A stretch of 64,000 bases of DNA, from assembly GCA_024516035.1 (NCBI GenBank), contig CM044959.1, positions 11,818,765 to 11,882,764 on the forward strand, in the 5' to 3' direction. Both the position numbers and the translations under genes were made by a program. Positions 21,318-31,987 of this stretch are shown here, piece after piece. Origin of the DNA: Bactericera cockerelli. Lineage: Eukaryota; Arthropoda; Insecta; Hemiptera; Triozidae. A model generated the notes under the pieces. That model was not told the origin of the DNA. It did no database searches and saw only the letters and a list, made by a program, of their open reading frames with translations. Each line of letters begins with the position of its first letter. Position 1 is the first letter of the stretch.

Positions 21318-22996
21318 ACGATGCAATATCCGAAGCAGGGCTCGACCAGAAAGGAGAAGGGGATCAGGGAGACGCGCCCAAGCAAAAGGCAGACGAAGAA
21401 TCACTTCACGGCTCAAATCCTGAGCAACGGCTTGACTGGTTCCAAAGGTATAGGTACCAGGAGATAGGCAAGGGGTCTAGAGAGACGCACCTAAGCAAAG
21501 GAGGGAAAGAGTCCAGCCCACGGATCAAAAATCTGAGAAACGGCTCGAATGATTCCAGGGGTTTAGGAATCAGGAGACGGGCAAGGGGTCTGAGGAGACG
21601 CACCCGAACCAATTAAGGACCGAGTTCAGCCCACGGCTCAATATTTTGAGCAACGGCTCGAGTGGTACCAAGGGCCTAGGCACCAGGAAACAGGCAAGGG
21701 GTCTAAAGAGACGCACCCAAGCCAAGGAGGTACAGAGTCCAGCACACGGCTCAAAATCTTGAGCAACTACGCAACATCTACCGATGGCATAGGTACAAGA
21801 AGACAGGGAAGGGGTCTAGGGAGACCGCACCCGCAAAAAGGGACAAGGTCCAGTCCACGGCTCAAAATATTGAGTGACAGCTCGACTGGTACCAGGGGCA
21901 TAGGTACCAGGAGACAGGCAAGGGGTCTAGGGAGACGCACCCAAGCCAAGCCAAGGAGGGGCAGGACCTAGTCCACGTCTCAACTTGTATCGAAGGCATA
22001 GGAACCAGGAGAAAGGCCGGGGGTCTAGGCAGACGCACCCGCAAATGGGGAGGACAAAGTCCAGTCCATGGCTCAAAATCTTGAGCAACGGCTCGACTGG
22101 AACCAAAGGCATAGGTACCGGGAGACAGGCCGGGGGTCTAAGGTGACGCACCCGCCAAAGAGGGAGGAAAAGTCAACTCCACGGATCAAATCTTCGGCAA
22201 CGGCTCGCAACTCCACGGATCAAATCTTCAGCAACGCTCGTAACTCCACGGATCAAATCTTCAGCAACGGCTCGCAACTCCACGGATCAAATCTTCAGCA
22301 ACGGCTCGACTGGTACCAAAGCCATAGGTACCAGGAGACAGGCTGGGGGTCTGGAGAGACGCACCCGCCAAAGAGGGAGGACAAAGTCAACTCCACGGCT
22401 CAAAATCTTGAGCAACGGCTCGACTGGTACCAAAGGCATAGGTACCAGGAGACAGGCCGGGGGTCAGGGGAGACGCACCCGCCAAAGAAGGAGGACAAAG
22501 TCAACTCCACGGCTCAAAATCTTGAGCAACGGCTCGACTGGTACCAAAGGCATAGGTACCAGGAGATAGGCCGGGGGTCAGGGGAGACGCACCCGCCAAA
22601 GAGGGAGGACAATGTCAACTCCACGGCTCAAATCTTGAGCAACGGCTCGACTGGTACCAAAGGCGTAGGTACCAGGAGACAGGCCGGGGGTCAGGGGAGA
22701 CGCACCCGCCAAAGAAGGAGGACAAAGTCAACTCCACGGCTCAAAATCTTGAGCAAAGGCTCGACTGGTACCAAAGGCATAGGTACCAGGAGATAGGCCG
22801 GGGGTCATGGGAGACGCACCCGCCAAAGAGGGAGGACCATGTCAACTCCACGGCTCAAAATCTTGAGCAACGGCTCGACTGGTACCAAAGGCATAGGTAC
22901 CAGGAGATAGGCCGGGGGTCAGGGGAGACGCACCCGCCAAAGAAGGAGGACAAAGTCAACTCCCCGGCTCAAAATCTTGAGTAACGGCTCGACTTG
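21318..22996. repeat. 114-bp minisatellite within the DIRS element
   Basis: About 14 units of roughly 114 bp. The core contains CACGGCTCAAAATCTTGAGC, AACGGCTCGACTGGTACCAA, GGCATAGGTACCAGGAGACA, GGCCGGGGGTC and GAGACGCACCCGCC. Units at the 3' (+) end are nearly identical and those at the left more diverged, suggesting recent expansion on the right. Near 22180-22300 a shorter unit of about 40 bp (GGATCAAATCTTCAGCAACG) is itself repeated four times. Because the unit is 38 codons, open frames cross it on both strands; these need not be genes. Confidence 0.88.
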
Positions 22997-23233
22997 TACC
23001 GAGGCACAAGGAACTCAAAACTCATGAGCCCAGGATGAAAAATCAGGAAAGATCTTACCCTGATTTCTGTAGCGCTGAAATATAACACACGGCGCGAAGA
23101 CGGACTGGAACTTATCAAAATGTCACTTGAAAATATATGGACACGGCTCGGAAACGGACCGCAAATTGATTAACTTTCACCATATAAAGACAAAATATTT
23201 TGCACAATAAATTGTTGTTACTAGGTCAAAGAT

Positions 23234-23418
23234 CAAAAGAGTACTGAAGTTCAGAAGCTTTCTAGTCATAATCAAAAGCTCCTCCGCTAGGAGCAGCACT
23301 GTTGGAGAAAAGAGGGGAAATCTACGGAAAAGGGAGAAAGTTAAGGCGCGTTTGCACAGTTACTAGATCAAAAGACCAAAGCGTAATCTCATTGGGTCAA
23401 GCTGTAGCATAGACCCCA
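23234..23418. repeat. DIRS right inverted terminal repeat
   Basis: Inverted partner of 17131-17309. Its outer edge TCAAGCTGTAGCATAGACCC continues to about 23422, which is where the match to the internal complementary region stops. Read on the minus strand this is the 5' end of the element. Confidence 0.85.
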
Positions 23419-23422
23419 AAAT

Positions 23423-25443
23423 AAAATATTTTTTTGCTTCGTCCTCATATTTTAATATAAGATAAGTACTCCAATTATATACCGAAATAATATTTTTATT
23501 AAGAAACTTCATAAAATTTACGTTCATTATTAATTAGTAAAAAACTATTTTCGACCAACACCTGCACCTTGTAATATGCTGACAAACCGCATTCAGACAT
23601 TTGATCTTAAATTTTTATGATCAACCCTGTATATTCCTCACATCCTTCCTCGTATCCTGAGCAACTCCTATCTGACACTTCTCATCTTCTCATTTGATGA
23701 ACCACGCTCGGTTTCCAGTTTCGTGTCAAATTCTTTATTAAAATCAAATTACAAACAACTTCGGAGTGTAGGCTTATTGAAGATATGATTTCACAACGTA
23801 TTAAGGTTGTTAAGTTCATTCAATGACAAAGTCAGGAACTGTATTCAGGATTTCACTGAACAAAATCTGACTCATCCTAGCTTGTTATAGTTTAAATTCA
23901 GCCAAAGTGAGCAGGGAAGTTGTAAAGATGTCAATACACCTAATTCGCCGGTTGCAATCTGAAACGGATTTCAGGAAAATTTATTTTTGTTAAAAAAAAT
24001 ACCGGTATTGTTGTAATAACTCTCACGAATATTACGATAAAGTAATTTGTCAATAATTTGTAGTGTAAGGATCATTTGGTCCTCTGTATTTGGTGATCAA
24101 AATAATAATAATAATAATAATAGAAAATCTTATAAGGGCAAAGTTTTATAAGTAAAGCTATTAAGCCCAGAACTAATGACTTATTTAAACATGTTATATT
24201 TTAAATAAAAAATGTATATGAAATTTTGTTAAATGTTGTGTCAGAATCTAAATTTTAAAACTGATTCGAAAGAATCTCAAGCACCTCAATAATTTCATAT
24301 GTTCGATCCTGTTTGCAATGGATCGTTCCAATAAAGAAGATAGTTTTTATCGATAATAATGTATAATTATAGGATAAATATATTTTAATGTAGAAGAAAT
24401 ATTCTCACCTCATTTCTGAAAAGAAATCGTTCATTGAAATTCGATCTTACTAATCATAGATGTCTCGATCAGGGACTTTCCACCGCGCCTTAACAAACCA
24501 GCTTAAGCTTAGTCAACTACTGAGGTCAGTTAAACCTACGTAAAATAAAAATAATTGGAAACACGGCCCTGTTTAATGTTTTTTTAGGTTACAAGATTTC
24601 GGATAAGAAGTTTTGAATAAGATTTTTTTCTCTCTTTTTGTTGAATCAATATTTTTTCAATACGTTGTTCGAGTTAATTTTATCGGTAGAAATATCAGTG
24701 AGGGTAATTTGATTCATAATGTGATGGGCGTTTTTCCTTCAACCTGGATATTTTTTGTATCAAAGTAGGTATTCATATTTTTTTGTATCTTTTTTCGACG
24801 ATAGTCTACCATGGGTTTTTTTTTTAATTTTGGTGAATGCATTATGTAGGTATTGTCTGGGGAAATAAACTGTTTAACCTAATGGACCAAGTTTCTTATT
24901 CTTGTTTCTGCTTTGCCAGAACAGGAAGGTTGGAATGGTTTTAGCTTAAATAGATTCAGGTGTTAAAAGTTGGAAATACCCCGGAGCTACTGGTAATTTT
25001 AGTAATGTGAGAAGTGTTCCGCTAAACTACAGCCCGATTAAATCCATATTATTTATGAATTTATATTATTATTATTAGATTATTGTAGTAACTATTTTAA
25101 ATAGCGCTTTGCTAGTCTGTGTCGAGAGAAAGCTAATTTGTGCGATTGTGAAATTTGATAATTTGAAGAAAAAAAATTGCTTTGGCACAAAATATACCTA
25201 ACTTGGTTATTAATTATACATTATAGCTATTCATTATAAATGACCACCAGTTACAAAATTTCATCCATCCGTCCAAAATTTCCTCTACTGCTTCATTTTT
25301 GTTTTAATTTTCACCCCTAACAAATTACTTCACTGAATAATTGAAATGGACGATCAACAACAGATTTCGAAAACTGCGCCAGGTTCGACTCCTATGAGAG
25401 AGAGAGAAAGAGAGAGTTTGCAATTAATCAGCTAATTCAGCAC
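23423..25443. other. Non-coding stretch with minor repeats
   Basis: No supportable gene. It contains an (AAT)n run near 24101-24121 and, at 24470-24540 on the minus strand, a degenerate SINE-A head (GACCTCAGTAGTTGACTAAG ... GAAAGTCCC). The rest is AT-rich with homopolymer runs. Confidence 0.5.
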
Positions 25444-25668
25444 ATGTACCGAAGACTAAGGCTACACGAACATACGCCACATCCAACCCTAGCTGAAGCA
25501 CATACGGATGATGTGGACATACGTCCTGGCCGTCCAAAGAAAACAAATCTGCATGGCCTGAGGGGATTTCAAAACGTTACATCAGGAGTTTTGAAAAGAA
25601 TTACTTCAAATAATAACCCCTCACATCCTTTTTATAATGATAATAATTTACCATCCCTCGAAAAATGA
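25444..25668 (+). CDS. Hypothetical 74-codon open frame, unrecognised
   Basis: It encodes a basic, polar peptide starting MYRRLRLHEHTPHPTLAEAH, with an AT-hook-like RPGRPKK near residues 28-34. GC content is somewhat higher than the surroundings, and it follows an AG-rich run and an ATTCAG that could be a weak splice acceptor. There is no domain, no partner exon and no clear promoter. It may be a fragment of a dead element or chance; functional coding is doubtful. Confidence 0.15.
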   Translation: MYRRLRLHEHTPHPTLAEAHTDDVDIRPGRPKKTNLHGLRGFQNVTSGVLKRITSNNNPSHPFYNDNNLPSLEK

Positions 25669-26984
25669 AGAGAGATTTAAAAATCACTGGCCCAATATTT
25701 GCACGGATCTCTTGTCTAAAGAAAACATTGAAGTGCTTCATTTGAAAGAGAAAAAAACTACCAGCTGATTCAATAACATAAAATTAATTGTGTTAATACG
25801 GTGAAGAACATGCGATATTTACATGCAGATCAAGAGAAAAGCCGCGGGTCATGTTCATAAATTTATATCGAGAGGTCTCAAGTGTTTTTATTGAGGCGCT
25901 GGTCGAAAATATACAGGGTATCATCAATAGTTTTCTATGTTTGAAGATTTTTCTCCTTAAAATTACTTTTTGAAGGATAAGGAACATTAGATATTAACCA
26001 AAGTTTCAACAAAACCACATCTTTAAATCTGACCTATTTCAACAGAAGTCTTTTTCATTAGTGTTCAGCTATGTATAGTAACCATTTAGATAACTATTAA
26101 CCTTAAAACCTACAGTAAAAATCAACTAAAAATAAAAATTAACTAAACATATTTGTGTTGAATCACGTTCGTGATCAAACTCACGCTGGTAATTTTTTTC
26201 CGAAGTTGGCACTCGAATTCTCTGCCGCCTTATCAATCAAGCTACTGAGGTCGGTAAAGATGAACTACCTAACAAAATGGGCAAATTGAATATGTCTCAA
26301 AAAAATAAATAATAATAATAAAAAAATAAACGTAAATTTTTTGATGGTGCTATTAAAAAGATTGACGAATCAGGAATCCAGGGAATGGAGCGTCAACTCT
26401 TCAAAGATATGGGGCACAGTTCCTAAGTGTTCGACCGAATTCTCCACCACTCTAATTATTATTATAATAATTATATACTATCTACTAAGCTGTAATACAC
26501 TCTGTATGTGCAGAAAACTAGCGGCAGATGTGAGATACAAGATGAGAAGATGATCAAGCAGTGATGAGTGATAGACTCTCCAAAAAAATGAGAGATTTGC
26601 ATGCTGTGCTGCAAGCCCTAGTTATTTTGAGTACCAGTTTACGATAGAGCCTATAGATGGAATTGCCTTCAGGCAAAATACAAGCATGCATCAAATATCG
26701 CCTGGAGAACTTATTCTGAAGTATGTTTCAATTGGAGCTATTGATTTGCTTCCTTGTTCAAAACTCACATGTACTTTTGATTTACGTTTGCTGTCCAAGA
26801 ACAGAATAAGTTTGACCTTTCGTCTCATAGTGAGAATGGTCTTGTATTTTCAACCTATTTGTCCAATAAAATATAGATATAGGTATTCAATTAAATGTTT
26901 GATATTCCTCTTTGCTCCACATTCACCTAATTAGTACTTTTCACATTGACTGCTGGAGTAAAGAGACTTTTCAGTCTTACCTCG
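25669..26984. other. Non-coding stretch, one SINE copy
   Basis: Apart from the SINE-A fragment at 26160-26257, I see only short AT-driven open frames. Confidence 0.5.
26160..26257 (-). repeat. SINE-A copy, diverged
   Basis: Reverse complement reads TACCGACCTCAGTAGCTTGA, TTGATAAGGCGGCAGAGAAT, TCGAGTGCCAACTTCGG and a tail with TTTGATCACGAACGTGATTC. The head is well preserved; the B box is mutated and the tail rearranged. Confidence 0.55.
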
Positions 26985-27050
26985 GCAGTATTCATGTAGA
27001 AGTTGTACTAGAACTTCTCACTTTTCTGTTTATACTGAGTATAAACAAGT
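26985..27050 (+). repeat. Fragment of the hammerhead-bearing repeat, no ribozyme core
   Basis: TATTCATGTA, GTACTAGAACTTCTCAC and TTTTCTGTTTATACTGA match 8494-8542, the segment just 3' of the hammerhead stem I. The ribozyme core is not part of this fragment. Confidence 0.5.
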
Positions 27051-30043
27051 TACATTCTATTCTATTCTAGATAAAATTTCAATGGTGTTATAGGTACAAT
27101 ACACTAAAGAATTCGAAGATCCGTTTAAGAATTTGTAAGTTGGGTATACATATCCTTAGAGCTTGGAGCTTCAATGGCGTTTACTGAATACCGATGTAAA
27201 TTATACACCTTATTTTTGCATGTTTTTTGAACACCGCCTTTAGCTTTGAAAATTCGCATGCATGTTTAACATGTCGGTGCACTTTCCAGTCATGTTTTAA
27301 TGTTTAACAACGCTCTCTTGTTCGTCATTATCCGGCACGATAAAGACATCATGTTTGAGGGCTCGTCAAAGTTGTCAGGTTTCTTTGAAGGCGTTTTCAT
27401 GTCCATCAAGGAGGTTGTCTTGTATTTTCTCTGCTTCTAAGAAATATCAGTTACTCTTATTAATATTGAACTCTTGTTATTTATTATCTATCTCAATTAA
27501 CCTTGAATATTTCTTGAATCTTGTATTGTAAAAAAAACTTGAATACTTCATCTTTTAAAATATTGTAAGTAGTTTGCTGTATATTTTTTTTTTAGTTTTG
27601 TCGGGACTTGTGATATTCTAATGAAAAACATTTCAATTAGATACACACAATTTTCAATAAGTTCCATAATTTTCTAATTGGAAATTTGTCAATTGCTCTG
27701 TATTGTCAAATTTTGGTCAGTTTATAATTGTCAATTCCTCTTTTTCCTTCTGTTAGGTGGTATTTCTATAATAACAGTCGTTTCCTCTTCAATACAGCTT
27801 ATACCTGCTCAACCTTGATATCCTGACCCTTGAACTTTGAGTCTATGCCTGGGTCACTCCCTCATGTAAATGACTCATTAAGGACATGCACCCTCAAGAT
27901 GCAACCCGCATGCACGAGGCACTAACAACAATGGTTAAACAATGTTACGGAAACAGGAAATGCATATTAAATAGACATTTTAAACAAATGTATCGAACGA
28001 TATAAACGTGCCTAGCCAATTACAGAAAAGTACCCACTTTTTGATTACCATTTAGTAGACCACCAATTAAACGAAGTATTTTAATCCTGAAATCTAATTA
28101 AAACCACCTAGGTTATATGTATGTCTATATGTATGTCTATATGAATGAATAAAAATATGATTATCACTATAAATATATGTATGTCTATATGAATGAATAA
28201 AAATATGATTATCACTATAAAAATAATTTGATTATAACTGCTATTTAAATAATTATTATTTATATATTCTTCTGGCTAAGACTATTAATATATGTAGTAA
28301 TTATATTATTATTGCACGAAGGTAGACCTGTTTTGTAGACAAAGAAATTAAAATGGTAATTTCAGGATCATTTATAAACTTGAAGTAGCCGGGCTTACGG
28401 TCATTTAATTGTTATTCTACAAGTGTTGGATTCCACACTCAGGTAATTTGTATTTGGGTAAATGGAGAATAAGAATTCTTCATTTTTTTGTTTTTTGATT
28501 TAACCTAAATTTAGAATTGAAATTCCTCAACTTTATATCTTTAGTTGTTTCCCCTACTCTTAATTCATAATCAAGTGTCAAACAAAGAATTTAGATATCA
28601 AGCAACAAAAAAATATCAGATTTTGTGTTTTCAGTAATCCGAAATAAATGTTGCGTTGAAAAAATTGAACAATCGTCATCCATGTTCTAAATTAAAATAA
28701 ATCTAAATTTAAATGAACTTACATATGTATCGATTAATTGAATTATAACAAACAAAAAGAATCGATTTCTTAGGGACTCAAAAACAGCAAGACATGCTAG
28801 CGAAACCCCTCATCAGAATTTATCTTGACCTTTCGAACATTTTGGAAAGCACCTGTCAATGATTTTGTTTCTCCAAAATGGAAACTGAATAAAAAAAGAC
28901 GACCTCTTTTTAGCAGGTGTGAGTAGAAAGAGTCTGTTTCCAGCCTGAGACAAAGCAATACATACATCCTGGAAGATGGAGACTTAAAAAGTCAACAATT
29001 CTGTCCTGGAACATCCAGTGTATTCCAGAGTCTCATCTCCTAGTCAATAAGCCTGCAGTACGACACGTCCCAGCATTAACTCGTAATGGAGAAAATGTCT
29101 CTCAAGCGTGACACAGTAATTATGCTGAACGCTTTTCCCCACCCTACCCTACTCGCTATTTCTGAATTTTTAAGAAGCTCAAAATGTTCAATGTTACCTA
29201 TCTCGGGTATTTAGGTTTCAAATTAAAAGCTTAATGACTTACTTTTTACCGACCCTTTGACTTCTTCTTCCTGTTTTCTTTTACTGAGGTGACTGAGATG
29301 ATGATTTTGAAACTCTCTTTCAACCTAGTAATTTTTTTAAACTGAATGAGAGCATGGAAACTCTAGAAATTAGTCACTTTAAAGTACAAATTGTTTTATG
29401 TACTTGTAGTCAAAATGTTCCAGTTCTGTAACGATTAACTTGTTAAGAGTGAATGACATTGTTTTTTAAACAATAATTCAAGGTTTGAAATGTCGCCGTG
29501 CCATTTTTGGGATTTCTTATCTTCCATGGCATATCTTCAAAATATTATCTACTGTGACTAGGGACTTTGATGTGGTGAATTTATTTCCCGGGTAGGTACT
29601 TGCATTATCAGAAAATAATATAAAGATAATAATATATGTTAAATTTAGATGTCCAATACCCACATCATAAGTTTCACAAAGTACTTTTACAATGATACAA
29701 ATGTACCACATATACTGTCTTATTCCAGTTCTTCATTTATTAATTGTATCAAATTCCCAGGCTTTGAAAGGGTTCGCACAATGCACATCGCGGAACTCCA
29801 AATGAGGCTCAAGTTTTCATTTAATTTCTTCATCAGATCAAAGCACCGGAATAATTGAACTTATTCTTAGCACACAATATAAGACAGTATTACAAATCCT
29901 TTCCCTATCTTGTAATGTGGCAATCCACGCAACTCTTTTCAGATTATTGTTGTCAATGATTTCCAAAAGCTTACTCATGAAAATTTTATGCACCTTTCTT
30001 GAAAGGTTGAAATATTTTGCTGACTTTGAAATAATAAACGTTA
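27051..30043. other. Non-coding stretch, no gene recognised
   Basis: AT-rich. A tandem duplication of about 58 bp lies at 28108-28225 (TATGTATGTCTATATGAATG, AATAAAAATATGATTATCAC twice). No exon or RNA gene is supportable. Confidence 0.5.
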
Positions 30044-30215
30044 TGCTGGCTGGGGGACTATAAACAGGGAGTGTACCCTGTATACCAGCATTGGCTTGGT
30101 TCTGGGAGCCATTGTCAATTATTAGCCTCCTTGTAAAGACAGTGGTAGAAGTGCTGAGTCATTCCTCCACTGTCTGGCTACCATCGTTCACGATGACGCC
30201 ACCCTATAATGATGA
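30044..30215 (-). repeat. Dispersed repeat R, copy 1
   Basis: About 170 bp with GCTGGCTGGGGGACTATAAA, CAGGGAGT, TTGTAAAGACAGTGGTAGAA, CTGAGTCATTCCTCCACTGT and ATCGTTCACGATG. An inverted copy lies at 54491-54640, continued at 55902-55988, where it carries two extra tandem units of its end (CAGCCAGACTGCTGGTCTAC). The class is unknown; it lies directly upstream of the DDR first exon. Confidence 0.65.
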
Positions 30216-30395
30216 TGCTAGTATTTTTCAGAAGTGATCACTCAACTTATGTTTTTGTTGTAGATCCACAAGCGTGTACTGTCAATTTTAAGTTAATTAT
30301 TTGGAAATTTACTGAATAATAGAAATACATTGTTCTAGAGTATTCTAGACAATCTAGATTCTAGACTAACTTGACCTTCTTTTTATCTGTTCTAG

Positions 30396-30453
30396 ATCCA
30401 TGTGCAGCTGAGGTTTGCTGACTCTGTTCCAGTGTCCTGGGACCGAATGGAAG
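30396..30453 (+). promoter_or_regulatory. DDR 5' leader with upstream AUGs
   Basis: A pyrimidine-rich acceptor (CTTCTTTTTATCTGTTCTAG) ends at 30395, so this is probably the start of an internal exon, with further untranslated exon(s) upstream. An alternative acceptor CTGTTCCAG ends at 30432. Two AUGs precede the signal-peptide start: 30400 opens a three-codon frame (Met-Cys-Ser-stop) and 30447 opens a frame that overlaps the main start out of phase. Such upstream AUGs could lower translation; this is inference. Confidence 0.5.
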
Positions 30454-30526
30454 ATGCATTTGTACGTCAGAACTGTTCTGTCTGGTCTGGTGGCCCTTGC
30501 GCTGGGAGTAGCTGCCTCCGACACTT
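30454..30526 (+). CDS. Discoidin domain receptor, exon 1 (signal peptide)
   Basis: Starts at ATG 30454 (A at -3) and gives 24 codons plus one base: MHLYVRTVLSGLVALALGV then AASDT, a classic signal peptide with a hydrophobic core and AAS before the likely cleavage. The exon ends ACT-T at the donor GTAAGT (30527), phase 1, and joins CG-CAA-TGT of exon 2 to read Ser-Gln-Cys, fitting the Cys at the start of the discoidin domain. DDRs are collagen-binding receptor tyrosine kinases of the plasma membrane. Assignment depends on exons 2 and 3; on its own this exon is only a signal peptide. Confidence 0.75.
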
Positions 30527-31240
30527 GTAAGTAAACTTCAATGTCTAATATAGGTGGGTGTAAAGAAGGTATGACAATGAGTGTCTAGGAGGAAAAATTA
30601 TATTCCTATACTCTTAGATGAGGTTAAGAATAGAAAAGGTGGTATTAAAAGCATTATTCGCATGGGGTTTGTTTTGATCAATTTGTGGTTATTATTATCA
30701 TCATCCCAATAGTATCCTTTCAAATTTATATTTCAGGGTTTCAACTGAATAACAATTTCTGAGTTTCTCTATTTTTGGGAAGCCTGTGCCTATGCTTGCG
30801 TGCTTGTCCCAGTTTCCTCTATGTTTTTATATAAAATCTGAATTTTGTTATACTACTGGTGAAAATTGACTTCTTCTTTTCACTTTGACCTTTCCCCATC
30901 CAACCTGAAGTCGATCATTTAATTGGGGAGGATATTTGACTATTTCGACAATTTTACTAAGTCGACTGAAATAGGTACATTAGAATCAAAATAATATAGA
31001 ACACAAGACTGGAACACGTACTTTTTTCACATTTTGTCAGCGTTGGCATCATCTTTGTCCCAAATGGACAAAGTCTGCTTTTTATTGTCCTCCAGTTCTT
31101 CTCAATCGTCTTTCTCAGCTATTGTGTATTTTGCTTCATCATCATGTGCTCGTGTTTCTTCCATATTATTCTCATCAGTATATGCTCTTATGTATGTTGG
31201 TGCCGAATTTCTAGTTTTTCCTTCATGTACTACTCGAGTA

Positions 31241-31685
31241 TACAGGGTGGTCCAGAAAGTTTGCACCAAAATGATAGGGGTAATAAAAGAGACCATTTCC
31301 AACAAAAATATTCCCGGACATTTTCCTTTATTTTTTGTCGTTTTCAAAATGGCGGCCAAAACGTGTGTTTTTCAAATATTCCGACTTTGGTTGGCTTTTG
31401 ATTTTTTCATTTTTTTCTGTACCACCTAGAAAAAAACGGATTGCATTTTTGAATTGAAAATCAAATTTTAATTAAAATAAGTAAAATTAACCCGTTCAAT
31501 GTTTTAATGATCATGCTCATTTAGGCTGTCAACGTGCTGAAAGCACATATTTGAAAAACACACGTTTTGGCCGCCATTTTGAAAACGACAAAAAATAAAG
31601 GAAAATGTCCGGGAATATTTTTGTTGGAAATGGTCTCTTCTACTACCCCTATCATTTTGGTGCAAACTTTTTGGACCACCCTGTA
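31241..31685. mobile_element. Palindromic mariner-like MITE with TA duplication
   Basis: The element is 31243-31683 (441 bp) flanked by TA at 31241-31242 and 31684-31685. Inverted arms of about 139 bp start CAGGGTGGTCCAGAAAGTTT and end CCACCCTG, with only scattered mismatches; the spacer is about 164 bp. TA target and CAGGGTG ends fit the Tc1/mariner superfamily. There is no transposase frame. Lying in the transcribed DDR intron, it would fold into a long hairpin RNA. The open frames across it are shadows of the repeat. Confidence 0.85.
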
Positions 31686-31907
31686 TAAGTTTTGTATCTG
31701 TAGCTATTTCTTACATGTTCAGGACGGATATATATAACTTAGAATCCCCTCCCCTCCCCTGTCTCTCTTGATATTATGTTTTTCAAATGCAGCTCAAGCT
31801 TACAGTCTTATTGCAAATGTCTTTATTTTTCCTTCTTTCTTCTTTGTTCGACGTAGAAAGGAAAACCTCTTGAGCAGGTTTGTAATTTTCTATATTCTTT
31901 TCTTCAT

Positions 31908-31934
31908 CTGTCTCTCTCTCTCTCTCTGTCTCTC

Positions 31935-31984
<50 letters not shown>
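31908..31984. repeat. (TC)n microsatellite
   Basis: Almost uninterrupted TC dinucleotides with a few TG steps (CTGTCTCTCTCTGTCTGTCT), the longest clean TC run in intron 1. Confidence 0.85.

Positions 31985-31987
<3 letters not shown>

Larger units (their letters stand above)
17085..23422 (-). mobile_element. DIRS-type tyrosine-recombinase retroelement, decayed
   Basis: Minus-strand element of about 6.3 kb. Inverted terminal repeats of about 180 bp lie at 17131-17309 and 23234-23418. An internal complementary region at 17331-17430 matches both outer ends: 17331-17397 is the exact reverse complement of 17085-17151, and 17394-17430 that of 23386-23422. This end logic is diagnostic of DIRS elements, which integrate as circles through a tyrosine recombinase and make no target duplication. 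Coding remnants in minus order are gag-like, RNase H and tyrosine recombinase. I find no recognisable reverse transcriptase core, and frames are broken, so the copy is defective. Two SINEs are nested in it and a minisatellite fills its 5' part. Confidence 0.88.

Noticed and set aside
22068..22796. 242-codon + strand open frame
   Set aside because: Read-through of the 114-bp minisatellite, whose unit is a multiple of three; it runs antisense to the DIRS element and has no domain.
28795..28830. Minus-strand CTGATGAGGGGTTTCGC as a hammerhead core
   Set aside because: The GAAA block is on the wrong strand and no stems form.
31034..31429. 131-codon open frame in DDR intron 1
   Set aside because: It covers the left arm of a palindromic MITE and stops in it; no domain or splice support.
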